A stretch of DNA of 64,000 nt from Chitinophagaceae bacterium (GTDB lineage: Bacteria > Bacteroidota > Bacteroidia > Chitinophagales > Chitinophagaceae), in assembly GCA_017307755.1 (NCBI GenBank), contig JAFKGQ010000005.1, forward strand, positions 620,001-684,000, given 5' to 3'. The position numbers and the translations under genes are program-made. This document shows positions 8,420-17,380 of the stretch, piece by piece. Below the pieces are notes generated by a model, which did not search any database, was not told the origin of the DNA, and was given only the letters and a program-made list of their open reading frames with translations. The first letter of the stretch is position 1. Every line of letters starts with the position of its first letter.

Positions 8420-8989
8420 ATGGAGGAATCTAATGATGATTTACTGCTGAATGAATTGCGGGCGGGAAGTGATAAAGCGTTTACAATTATCTATAAAAAA
8501 TACTGGCGGAAAATTTATGTTCAGGCGCATGATCGCCTAAAGGACCCCAAACAAAGCCAGGATATTACGCAGGAAATTTTTATAAGCCTGTGGGAGCGTA
8601 GAGAACAGCATGAGATACAGCATCTGTATGCCTGGCTTTCCGCAGCCGTCAAATACAAGGTCTTTAAACTTGTTGAAGCGCAGAAAGTGAAAGACGATTT
8701 TTATACACTGGATGAAAAACTTTTGCCAGTGTCTAACCCTGCTGACCACCAGATCATTACGCAGGAGCTTATGATTGCTTTCAACAGTTTTCTCGAAAAG
8801 ATGCCTCCGCAAAGAAAAAAAATTTTTCAGTTGAGGTTTGAAAAAGCGCTCAACACCAAAGCCATTGCCCTCCAACTGAATATTAATCAAAAAACGGTTC
8901 AGAACCAGCTACTGCATTCCTCCAACGATATCCGTTCGATCTTGCTCTCTGATCTAATATTTATCGGCTTTATTCTCACCGGCTTTTAA
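8420..8989 (+). CDS. ECF-family RNA polymerase sigma factor
   Basis: About 189 residues from the ATG at 8420 (MEESNDDLLLNELRAG); a TTG start at 8399 is possible. Region 2 is seen in DKAFTIIYKKYWRKIY and ITQEIFISLWERRE. Region 4 is seen in MPPQRKKIFQLRFEKAL followed by the HTH in KAIALQLNINQKTVQNQL. This matches the Bacteroidota sigma factors that control TonB-receptor operons through FecR anti-sigma partners. The only FecR gene in the window lies 17 kb downstream, at the end of the same colinear run. A hydrophobic tail (LIFIGFILTGF) is common in this subgroup. Confidence 0.88.
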   Translation: MEESNDDLLLNELRAGSDKAFTIIYKKYWRKIYVQAHDRLKDPKQSQDITQEIFISLWERREQHEIQHLYAWLSAAVKYKVFKLVEAQKVKDDFYTLDEKLLPVSNPADHQIITQELMIAFNSFLEKMPPQRKKIFQLRFEKALNTKAIALQLNINQKTVQNQLLHSSNDIRSILLSDLIFIGFILTGF

Positions 8990-9108
8990 CTATGGGAAAA
9001 AATAATCTTGCCGGTCCATAGGAGAACGGAAGAATTCAGATACATACATACGGGAAGTTGCTGACGATATACAATCAATTGCAATCTTCCTGTCAACCAT
9101 AACCCCGT

Positions 9109-10812
9109 ATGTATAAAAAAGATTATTGGTTTATTCTGATCCTTATAGCCGGCGGTTGTTTTTTAGGAGTTTCCTGTAAAAAAGACAACAGTAACCCCAA
9201 TCAGGGTATTTCCTATGGTATTACAGGTATTGAGCCCATGACTGCTGAAGACGGAGACACTATCCGTATTTATGGAATAGGTTTCCGTGCGGATATTGGG
9301 GGGAATGAGGTAAATATCAACAATGCGGTTGCTAAAGTTGTTGCTGCCTCATCCGATGAATTAAGTGTAGTGGTCCCTGCAGGAGCCAAGACCGGAACCG
9401 TAGCGGTAAAGACAGCTAACCAAACCAATTCGTTCAGTCAGCCCTTTAACATTATCATCTCCATCAGCGGGGACCAGGATTCCAGCCGGACGCTTACACC
9501 GGAAAAGCTGTACCTCCTCAAAGGGGATGTACGCATGAAGAAGGGCACTGTGTTGACGATACAGCCGGGAACGGTTATCCTGGCGGATAAGATCTCAATG
9601 GCGGGCCTTACCATAAGCGACGGCGCCTCCATACAGGCAAACGGCGCTGCCGACAAGCCTATTGTTTTTACATCCGGCCGGATAATCGGGGACCGAAACC
9701 CCGGTGATTGGAAGGGAATAACGCTTGACGCAGGTGCTGGATCATCCGAAGATATACTGAAGTATGTCCGTATTGAATTTGCGGGTTTTCATCTTCCATA
9801 TGAAGCAGGCGCCGCCCTGCGTCTGAGTAGAAGTACCGGTGTGGGAAAAATAGCGTATGTACAAACATCGTACAGTGGGGGTGATGGTTTCCGTTGTGAT
9901 GGTGGAACGGGCGTCACGAATTACCTGCAGTACCTGGTGGCTTTTGGTTGTGCGGGTAATGATTTTGATATTTCGGGGGATGCCCGTGTAGTGGCGCAGT
10001 TTATTACGGGTCTGAAAGATCCAAAATACGCCGATCAGTTTGGTGCGGACGGATTGCTGGTGCAATCGTCCCGGCCGGCGACCATCAGCAATCTCACGCT
10101 GATGGGTCCCAATGGTTTGGCCAGGGCGGCCAACCTGGGGAGTCCGAGTTATTACCTTAATCAAAATCCCGATGACGTTCTAAACAATTATGCGGGCAGG
10201 GGTGTGCATGTTGGCGGATACAGTGCATTAACGGCCCTGGCAGTCAATGGGACAGTACAACTGTTCAACAGCGTGATCGCCGCCAGATGGCTCGCGGGTA
10301 TTTCCATCGACGGAAGCCCGGCTTGGGATGCATATGAGAATGGCGGATCGGTGATAAGACGTACGACGGTCACCTATACACTGGCCAACTTTACCAATAC
10401 TTATGGTCATTTGGAGCAGCCTGCCCGGGGTAATTGTTTCAATCCTGAAAACATAGATAACCCCAACAGCGGATTTGGCGTATTTGATATCACGCAAAGA
10501 CAATGTGCTGTCTTTAATACTCATAACGATACGGCTGCGTTGCAGCTGGCCACTCCCTTTGTATCCGTCAGCCAGCCTAACAGTATTTACGACGATCTGG
10601 GACTCTGGAATATGGCGCTGTATAAGAATATAGCCAGCCCGGTTATGACACCGGCCGATGGATCGTCGCTGCTGCAGGGCGCCAGTTATATGGATGCGGA
10701 ACTCAACGACAACTTTATTGACAAGAGTCCTTCCTTTCGTGGGGCGTTCGGGTCTGCCGACTGGACGAAATCGTGGAGCAACTATTCGCCCATGCAAACT
10801 TCTTATAACTAA
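9109..10812 (+). CDS. IPT/TIG-domain lipoprotein with right-handed beta-helix
   Basis: 567 residues. The lipoprotein signal peptide ends in FLGVSC with the lipid-bearing Cys23, followed by KKD. An IPT/TIG immunoglobulin-like domain spans about residues 38-125 (ITGIEPMTAEDGDTIRIYG). Next comes a beta-helix-like region with typical strands (GTVLTIQPGTVILAD, PIVFTSGR, GDWKGITLD). The C-terminus has RGAFGSADWTKSWSN. It is paralogous to the next gene. It should sit on the outer membrane, possibly surface exposed. No catalytic motif is seen, so a glycan-binding or adhesive role is only an inference. It starts 119 bases after the sigma gene. Confidence 0.8.
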   Translation: MYKKDYWFILILIAGGCFLGVSCKKDNSNPNQGISYGITGIEPMTAEDGDTIRIYGIGFRADIGGNEVNINNAVAKVVAASSDELSVVVPAGAKTGTVAVKTANQTNSFSQPFNIIISISGDQDSSRTLTPEKLYLLKGDVRMKKGTVLTIQPGTVILADKISMAGLTISDGASIQANGAADKPIVFTSGRIIGDRNPGDWKGITLDAGAGSSEDILKYVRIEFAGFHLPYEAGAALRLSRSTGVGKIAYVQTSYSGGDGFRCDGGTGVTNYLQYLVAFGCAGNDFDISGDARVVAQFITGLKDPKYADQFGADGLLVQSSRPATISNLTLMGPNGLARAANLGSPSYYLNQNPDDVLNNYAGRGVHVGGYSALTALAVNGTVQLFNSVIAARWLAGISIDGSPAWDAYENGGSVIRRTTVTYTLANFTNTYGHLEQPARGNCFNPENIDNPNSGFGVFDITQRQCAVFNTHNDTAALQLATPFVSVSQPNSIYDDLGLWNMALYKNIASPVMTPADGSSLLQGASYMDAELNDNFIDKSPSFRGAFGSADWTKSWSNYSPMQTSYN

Positions 10813-10832
10813 AAGCTATTGCCGGAATTTAT

Positions 10833-12461
10833 ATGAGAAACTATTTGTTTTTACTATTTACCGCATGCATTTTTCTGTTATTTTCCTGTAAAAAAGACAA
10901 TGCTGCCGGCCGTTTGACCATGAGCGGATTTGCCTCGACGGTTATCACCGGGGGGGATGTGGTTTCCATCTATGGCAGCGGTTTTGATCCCGACCCTACA
11001 AAAAACAGGGTTTTATTTAATGGTATCGCAGGAGAAGTAGCCACCGCATCTCCCAACCGTTTGCAGGTGATTACCCCGTTGCTGGCGAACTCCGGAAAGA
11101 TCACGGTGACCACGCATGGGCAGACCGTTACCAGTGAGCAATCCTATACCATCGTCTGTTTGTTACAGGGTACTTATAACGACAACTTCACTTTAACGCC
11201 TGATAAACAGTACATGTTGCGGGGCGATGTCGAGTTTCAGTCCAAGCTCACCATACAGCCTGGCACTGTCATTTATGGAGAAAAATTATCTCACGGCAAC
11301 CTGATGGCCGGCGATATAGATTTTGAAGGGACGGCTGAACATCCGATTGTTTTTACATCGGACCAGCCGCCTGGCAGCCGCTTTCCCGGTGACTGGGGTG
11401 GCGTGACCATCGGTACCAGCAGATCCGGCAGGAATATTACGAATGGTATAGTAAAATACGTGAGGGTGGAATATGCGGAGAACGGACTTGCGCTCGCAGC
11501 CATCGCCGGGGGGACCTACCAGTACCTGCAGGCATCATACTGTTATAACGGTATTACTTTGAGCAGTTCACAAGACGTTAGGGGTTACGAGGATCCGGCG
11601 GCTCCTTACGGATTCGTTCATCATATAATAGCATTTGGATGTGTGCGGAATGATTTTGTGATAACCAAATCCTCCGTGGCCGCGCAATTCGGTCTGGGTA
11701 TAAAGGATCCCTATTTTGCGGATACCGGACCCGTGGGACGGGAACGTATAAATTCTGTATTCTTTTATAAAGGGAAGGCCAACGGTATTTATTCATTGTA
11801 TGAGAATATCGGCGGTACTCTCGCAATAAGCCAGCTGAGCAATTTCACATTGGTGGGATATAACCCTGATGCCCGAAATATACTGGGCATTGGCGCCACC
11901 ATTTCCCGTGATGCAGGCAGCGCAGTACAGGCCGACGGTTCATCGGATATCGTGATCTGCAATTCGCTGATGGCAGCGAGTTGGAAGAGCGCCGTTGCTG
12001 TGCCGTGGTACCACGATAACTACGACACCACGCCGAGTAACAACATGATTGCCTTCCGGAACAATTTTATCACCGGCACTTCAGCACTGAGTCTACCGCA
12101 GCAGGGGGGCATACTGGGGATTATCGATGCTTTTACCCCGTATATTTCATTTGTCGATATGCAGGGCGATCTATCCGGACTCCAGCTTTTTTCCAGTCTG
12201 AATGATACTACTTCGATGCTGAGTTTTTCCCGTTCACGCGATGATCTGGGCATTAAAGACCTGGTAGATTATAACCGGCTGCATAACCCGGGTGTATTGC
12301 CTGCATCCGGTTCAAAATTATTGCAAAGCGCCCGCTTTCCGCCAGGATCCATTTCCGACAATCCGGCTTTTGATAAAAATGTTCCGTATGTCGGCGCATT
12401 TGGCACAGAAGACTGGACAAAATCATGGAGCAATTTCAATCCTCAACAAACCCGGTATTAA
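10833..12461 (+). CDS. IPT/TIG-domain beta-helix lipoprotein (paralogue of the preceding gene)
   Basis: 542 residues with the same order as its neighbour: lipobox LLFSC (Cys19) followed by KKD, a TIG domain (STVITGGDVVSIYGSGF), then beta-helix strands (LTIQPGTVIYGEK, PIVFTSDQPPG, GDWGGVTIG), and the shared end VGAFGTEDWTKSWSNFNPQQT. The two are clear tandem duplicates that have diverged. It starts 20 bases after the preceding stop and the TonB-dependent receptor begins 3 bases after its own stop, so co-transcription is likely. Role proposed: outer-membrane surface component of a TonB-dependent system; ligand unknown. Confidence 0.8.
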   Translation: MRNYLFLLFTACIFLLFSCKKDNAAGRLTMSGFASTVITGGDVVSIYGSGFDPDPTKNRVLFNGIAGEVATASPNRLQVITPLLANSGKITVTTHGQTVTSEQSYTIVCLLQGTYNDNFTLTPDKQYMLRGDVEFQSKLTIQPGTVIYGEKLSHGNLMAGDIDFEGTAEHPIVFTSDQPPGSRFPGDWGGVTIGTSRSGRNITNGIVKYVRVEYAENGLALAAIAGGTYQYLQASYCYNGITLSSSQDVRGYEDPAAPYGFVHHIIAFGCVRNDFVITKSSVAAQFGLGIKDPYFADTGPVGRERINSVFFYKGKANGIYSLYENIGGTLAISQLSNFTLVGYNPDARNILGIGATISRDAGSAVQADGSSDIVICNSLMAASWKSAVAVPWYHDNYDTTPSNNMIAFRNNFITGTSALSLPQQGGILGIIDAFTPYISFVDMQGDLSGLQLFSSLNDTTSMLSFSRSRDDLGIKDLVDYNRLHNPGVLPASGSKLLQSARFPPGSISDNPAFDKNVPYVGAFGTEDWTKSWSNFNPQQTRY

Positions 12462-12464
12462 TAT

Positions 12465-15400
12465 ATGCGCTTTAGATTGTTTTTTTATCTCTTTTTTGTA
12501 TTGCTTGCGAGCCAGGGCAATGCACAGGAAAAAATACGCAGTGGCGTCACCGGCGTTGTATCGACAGGGAAAACCCCGCTGGCCGGGGTCACGGTTACCA
12601 TACTGGAAACAAAGCAGGCCATGATAACCAGTGACAAAGGTGAATTCACTATTTACGTCAAACCTGGTGAATATACGCTGCAATTCCGGCACGTAGGTAT
12701 GAAGGAAGTCACAAGGCACCTTATTTTGAAGGCAGGGCAGATGGAGCGAATATCGGTGGGTATGAGCACGGAGTCTGTAATGCTGGAAGGTGTGGTCGTA
12801 TCGACGGCTCGTCGCGCCATAACCAATAAGGCATTACTCGAACTACGACGTCAGTCTTCCAATATCCAGGATGCCATCGGCGCTATACAAATAGAGAAAT
12901 CCGCCAGTATCACTACTGCGCAGGCCCTGCAAAAAGTCACCGGAGTGACGGTCAAAGATGGCAGGTATATTACAGTAAGAGGTCTTAGCGATCGAAATGT
13001 AGTGGTGCAGTTGAATGGCGCAAGGCTGGCAGGAGCGGATGCCAGCCGCAGTTCTGTGGCCCTGGACATTATCCCTGCCCAACTGTTGGATAATATCATT
13101 GTGGAGAAATCAATTACGCCTGACAAACCCGGTGACGCCAATGGCGCCGTGGTGGAGATACATACCCGGGCAATACCTCTCTCCCGGTTTTTTACAATTT
13201 CGGCGCAAACAGGATTTAACGGGAATATCGGCCCATTTGGCTATGCCAATTCCTACGGTGATGCAAAAATGGGATTCCTGGGGCAGCGGGTAAATAAAAT
13301 GAACCTCACCCAGGATTATAAGGACCTGATCAGCGACTACGCTGCTCGTGGATATTCTACGGCATCGGGTACCATGCAGGATGGTCTGCGGCAGGGTATA
13401 TTGTCCAGTAATCTTGGAGCGGCACAATACAAAGAAGCCTTGCGTATCAACAGGGTTATGGAGCAGGGTTTCAGCCCCTATCTGACCACCCGGCCGGAAA
13501 GATACGCTCCCGACCAGATATATGGAATTGCTTTTGGAGACAGGTATAGGCTGAAAAATGGGAAGGAAATAGGATTGGTGCTGGGCGCCAACTATTTTAA
13601 CCGCAGTCAATCCAACCTCAATGGGGACAACAATCTTTATACGGTGAAAGAACCTACGAATGGGGGGCTGGGTGCCCCGAATGTGGTTTATCCGAATGAA
13701 GTCCGGATGATCCCTCTATATCATTTAAAAGAAAATACCGGCAACAGGCAGTTGAGCTTTGGCGGTATTACGACGCTTTCTTTGAGGTTAAACAATTCTA
13801 ATGAATTAAGTTTTACCTACAACGGAAATATTGGAGCGGAAACCACAGCGACGATGGAGGAGGGCTCTTCCAATGCCAGTCTGAAGATACCCGATCCGAA
13901 TACGTCTCCATTTTTCCCCAGCCATCAGCAGCTGTATGATTTTATACTGCATAGTGTCCATCGCTCGTTGAATTCTTTTCAGCTGAGGGGGGATCACCGG
14001 TTCCGTCTTACAAAAAAACTGCGCCCCCTGCAACTCAGCTATAGCGCCAGCTGGTCAATCGCCAGACAAAACGACCCTGATTTCAGAGAGACAAGGGTGC
14101 GGATGGACTCACTGGGAAGGATCCCCAATCCTTATCTAGGCGCAGGCGGCAACGCGCCGAAGGACTTATTGATCCCATCCGAATACACGCGGACATTTTT
14201 TGCTTCTTCCGACAGATATTATCGCACCCTGGTAGAGCGAAATGCCAACTATAAAGCGGATCTTGTTCTTCCTTTAAAAGCAGGCAACGATACTGCATCC
14301 TTTTTTAAAATTGGCGGCTATTATTTTGGCCGTAACAGAAGATACAATGAATCTTTGTTTAATCGAACAGACAACAGTCCTGTTGTAAAGAATGAATTCG
14401 GCGTATACGGCGTCGCACCTTACACGCTTACCAGCTTTTATGGGAACCTGGATGCCTGGGCAGGTCCATCTGCAGTAGGTGTTTTGGAAAACGTAAATGC
14501 ACGAGAGGGACAGTCACTGACGCCGGGATACCTATATGTGCCGAAAGCAAGTATTACGGTCCTTCCCGGTAATACCGTCTTTGTCAATAGCTATAGTGCA
14601 CGCATGAATGTTACGGCGTTTTATGGCATGGCCGATATAAATCTTACCAAAAGCTGGCGCTTAATAGGGGGTGTTCGAATTGAAAATACCAGCTTTACTT
14701 CTACACCGGATACCACGGGCACCAATTTCGTAAATCTGACAGGTGTTAAAACGCAGGAGCTTTTCGACCGCGCGTATAAAACGGATTACCTTACCTATCA
14801 ATGGCTGCCTTCCGGGTCCGTTGTCTATAAAGGAATAAAGAACCTAAACTTCCGGGTAGCCTATAGCAAGACCCTCATACGGCCGGAGCTAAATGAGATT
14901 GTGCTTTCCTCCCAGCGCGACCCTATCCAACAGCTGACGTTCTATGGTAACAAGCGCCTGCAAAACGGGATATTCTCCAACTATGATTTTCGAACGGACT
15001 GGTTTATCGGCAGCGACGAGCTCGTGTCGGCATCTTTCTTTTACAAAACCGTCGATAAGCAGATTGAAAGGGTATATGCGAATGGTTTGATCGATTCGTA
15101 TGGTTTTGTCAACAGCCTGGTTACTTTCCGGAATAACCCCTCGCAGGGTAAGGTTTACGGTGTGGAGTTTGAGGTACGGAAGAACCTGCACCAGGTCCTG
15201 GGTGAAATAGGCAAATATATTTATCTGGGCGCCAACCTGATGCTGGCGAGAAGTAAAACCAATATAGACTCTACGGAATATTATGTGATCAGCTTGTTGG
15301 ACCGCAGCGCTTCCCGTACCAGGCCGCTGGTGGATCAACCGGATATTGCTTATAACATAAACCTGGATTTTGACTATCCGAAGTGGGGCACTCAGTTGAA

Positions 15401-15686
15401 CCTATTGTATAACAAAACGGGTAAACGTCTTTCCGATATCAACGCGGATGGGTCCCCCAATATTTATGAGTTTCCTGCCGGATCGATGGATATAGTATGG
15501 TCGCAGAAGATACTTAAAAAACTGGAGTTCAAAGCATTTGCCAAGAATCTCCTGAATACTGCCACCCGATACTATTACGCCAATCCCGGCAGTGGGCATA
15601 CGTATGGTATCGACCAGCGATCTTATTTGCGGCGGGCGTTTAGTTACGGTGCCGTATTCACTTTTGGATTCAAATATACTTTTTGA
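12465..15686 (+). CDS. TonB-dependent outer-membrane receptor with carboxypeptidase-like N-terminal domain
   Basis: 1073 residues. A signal peptide (about 1-20) precedes a CarboxypepD_reg-like beta-sandwich (TGVVSTGKTPLAGVTVTI, about 25-110) and a plug domain (QALQKVTGVTVKDGRYITVR, RGLSDRNVVVQLNG, about 130-250). The large beta-barrel ends at FTFGFKYTF with the terminal aromatic residue needed for outer-membrane assembly. It has no STN signalling domain. It would take up a ligand across the outer membrane using TonB-ExbBD energy. The genes on either side encode lipoproteins rather than a SusD homologue, so the substrate class is open. Confidence 0.88.
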   Translation: MRFRLFFYLFFVLLASQGNAQEKIRSGVTGVVSTGKTPLAGVTVTILETKQAMITSDKGEFTIYVKPGEYTLQFRHVGMKEVTRHLILKAGQMERISVGMSTESVMLEGVVVSTARRAITNKALLELRRQSSNIQDAIGAIQIEKSASITTAQALQKVTGVTVKDGRYITVRGLSDRNVVVQLNGARLAGADASRSSVALDIIPAQLLDNIIVEKSITPDKPGDANGAVVEIHTRAIPLSRFFTISAQTGFNGNIGPFGYANSYGDAKMGFLGQRVNKMNLTQDYKDLISDYAARGYSTASGTMQDGLRQGILSSNLGAAQYKEALRINRVMEQGFSPYLTTRPERYAPDQIYGIAFGDRYRLKNGKEIGLVLGANYFNRSQSNLNGDNNLYTVKEPTNGGLGAPNVVYPNEVRMIPLYHLKENTGNRQLSFGGITTLSLRLNNSNELSFTYNGNIGAETTATMEEGSSNASLKIPDPNTSPFFPSHQQLYDFILHSVHRSLNSFQLRGDHRFRLTKKLRPLQLSYSASWSIARQNDPDFRETRVRMDSLGRIPNPYLGAGGNAPKDLLIPSEYTRTFFASSDRYYRTLVERNANYKADLVLPLKAGNDTASFFKIGGYYFGRNRRYNESLFNRTDNSPVVKNEFGVYGVAPYTLTSFYGNLDAWAGPSAVGVLENVNAREGQSLTPGYLYVPKASITVLPGNTVFVNSYSARMNVTAFYGMADINLTKSWRLIGGVRIENTSFTSTPDTTGTNFVNLTGVKTQELFDRAYKTDYLTYQWLPSGSVVYKGIKNLNFRVAYSKTLIRPELNEIVLSSQRDPIQQLTFYGNKRLQNGIFSNYDFRTDWFIGSDELVSASFFYKTVDKQIERVYANGLIDSYGFVNSLVTFRNNPSQGKVYGVEFEVRKNLHQVLGEIGKYIYLGANLMLARSKTNIDSTEYYVISLLDRSASRTRPLVDQPDIAYNINLDFDYPKWGTQLNLLYNKTGKRLSDINADGSPNIYEFPAGSMDIVWSQKILKKLEFKAFAKNLLNTATRYYYANPGSGHTYGIDQRSYLRRAFSYGAVFTFGFKYTF

Positions 15687-15689
15687 GTT

Positions 15690-17375
15690 ATGACAAAGAG
15701 ATACATCATATATTTTTCTTTGCTTGCAGCAGTAGCCGCGACCGGGCTTATATTCGCCGGCTGCAATAAAAAATTAACCGATGTTTCGCGATATAACCCT
15801 CTTTCCGAGGGTAAAGATACATTGCGGATATACAGCCTGTTACCCGACACGGGGTTTTATTACAGAAATGGGTTGAATGTATATGGGTATCAGTTATATG
15901 TCAACGATTCGCTGATCCCGTATACCGGAGCGAATACGCGAGGTCAGATAACCTATGGCCTTCCGGCTTTTCTAAAGATTCCGGAAAGCGGTGGAAAGTT
16001 TTTATTAAAGATCGTTCGTTACATTTCTAATAGTGATACGCCAAAAGTAAAGGACCCTGACCCGGCCCGGGTATTATATGAAACAAGCGTCGAACTGCCT
16101 CCGGCTAATGGCACGAATAACCTTGTGTTTTATGATGATAACGGTAAAATAAGCTCCGTTTTACTACGAGCGAGGATAGCTGACCCCGGCGCACCCGCAC
16201 AGGGAAAATTCAAAATCCGTCTCGTGAATTTTGGATATGATATGAGCTTCGCTTCGCAGTCGGGTCTGCTGAATTCAGCCGGCAGAAAGTTTGAGGTATC
16301 TATGCAATATGCAGACAGCACCGATGTGTCCGGAACCGGAAAAATACCATTTGGCACTGTAAGCGACTATGTGGAAATGGATTATGGCACCTGGCAATTC
16401 CTGCTTCATAACAATACAGATAATAAGTATATCACAAATTCCGGTCGCCTGAACGATGTTCAGCCGGTGTTCAATATCGTCGTTGCCGGGTATGGAAACG
16501 GTGTTTATTACAATACGCTTTTCCCCGGCCTATCATATGCCGGAGCACAGGGGACGACGACGCAGAATGGTAATGTCGGAAGTTATCCGTTTGCACCGGG
16601 CGGGTGCTATACTGTCATGGTGATCGGAAATATCTATTCTGTATCATTGGACCGCGCATACGGTGACGGCATACTGGATAATGTGGGTAAGGTCCAGGTG
16701 GTGAATACCAATCCCAACCAGCAAAGTGTCGACGTAAATATCAGTTATGCGGGGAAAAGTGTCAGTTTACCTTCGCTTAGGTTTGGGCAGTACTCTCACC
16801 CGCTGACAGTGCCTGCGGGTGATGTTACCGTCAGGTTCAGCAGCGGCGGAGCGACCCTTTACAGCTACAACATGCAGGCGTACCCTCTTTCCAATATCAG
16901 TTGCTATTATCTGTCCGACCTTAAAGGGGTACCCTTTGTACTCCCGGTGAGCAACGCCATCGACTCACTTGATTACATTCCGGGCGATCTTTACAAGCCC
17001 GCTATCCTGGAAATATGTCATATCGGGGTGCTGAATCTTTCTCCTGACGCCGGTAATATCTTTTTTACATCGCAGAACCTGGCCACCGACCCTGAAACCA
17101 GTCTGACGGGCGATGTAGTTTATAAATCACTTGTTTCCAATAACCGAAAAAACTTTGATGGGGTAGCGCCACCCGTTTTTTTCGCTGCTCATCTCAGCAC
17201 TTCGAGGACGGATAGTCTGGCGGCGAGACAGGTAGCTGTATTAGCGCCGCCATTCCATTCTTCGCCGGCGCCGGGAACTTATACGATGGCAGCGGCAGGT
17301 CTGTTTAATACCGATGACACGGCAAAAAAGGTCAGACTTGTGATGATCAAACATTCCAATTTTATTTCAAAATAA
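15690..17375 (+). CDS. DUF4397-like lipoprotein
   Basis: 561 residues; the signal peptide ends at IFAGC (Cys25) followed by NKK. The body contains beta-rich modules with sequences such as KFKIRLVNFGYD, GKVQVVNTNPNQQSVDVNISY and AILEICHIGVLNLSPDAGNIFF. The recurrent [IV]R[LV]VN-x-x-PD/G-type strand pattern resembles DUF4397. No enzyme motif is visible. It follows the receptor gene by 3 bases and should be an outer-membrane lipoprotein partner of it. Assignment to DUF4397 is by pattern only; a profile search could place it elsewhere. Confidence 0.65.
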   Translation: MTKRYIIYFSLLAAVAATGLIFAGCNKKLTDVSRYNPLSEGKDTLRIYSLLPDTGFYYRNGLNVYGYQLYVNDSLIPYTGANTRGQITYGLPAFLKIPESGGKFLLKIVRYISNSDTPKVKDPDPARVLYETSVELPPANGTNNLVFYDDNGKISSVLLRARIADPGAPAQGKFKIRLVNFGYDMSFASQSGLLNSAGRKFEVSMQYADSTDVSGTGKIPFGTVSDYVEMDYGTWQFLLHNNTDNKYITNSGRLNDVQPVFNIVVAGYGNGVYYNTLFPGLSYAGAQGTTTQNGNVGSYPFAPGGCYTVMVIGNIYSVSLDRAYGDGILDNVGKVQVVNTNPNQQSVDVNISYAGKSVSLPSLRFGQYSHPLTVPAGDVTVRFSSGGATLYSYNMQAYPLSNISCYYLSDLKGVPFVLPVSNAIDSLDYIPGDLYKPAILEICHIGVLNLSPDAGNIFFTSQNLATDPETSLTGDVVYKSLVSNNRKNFDGVAPPVFFAAHLSTSRTDSLAARQVAVLAPPFHSSPAPGTYTMAAAGLFNTDDTAKKVRLVMIKHSNFISK

Positions 17376-17380
17376 CTTAT

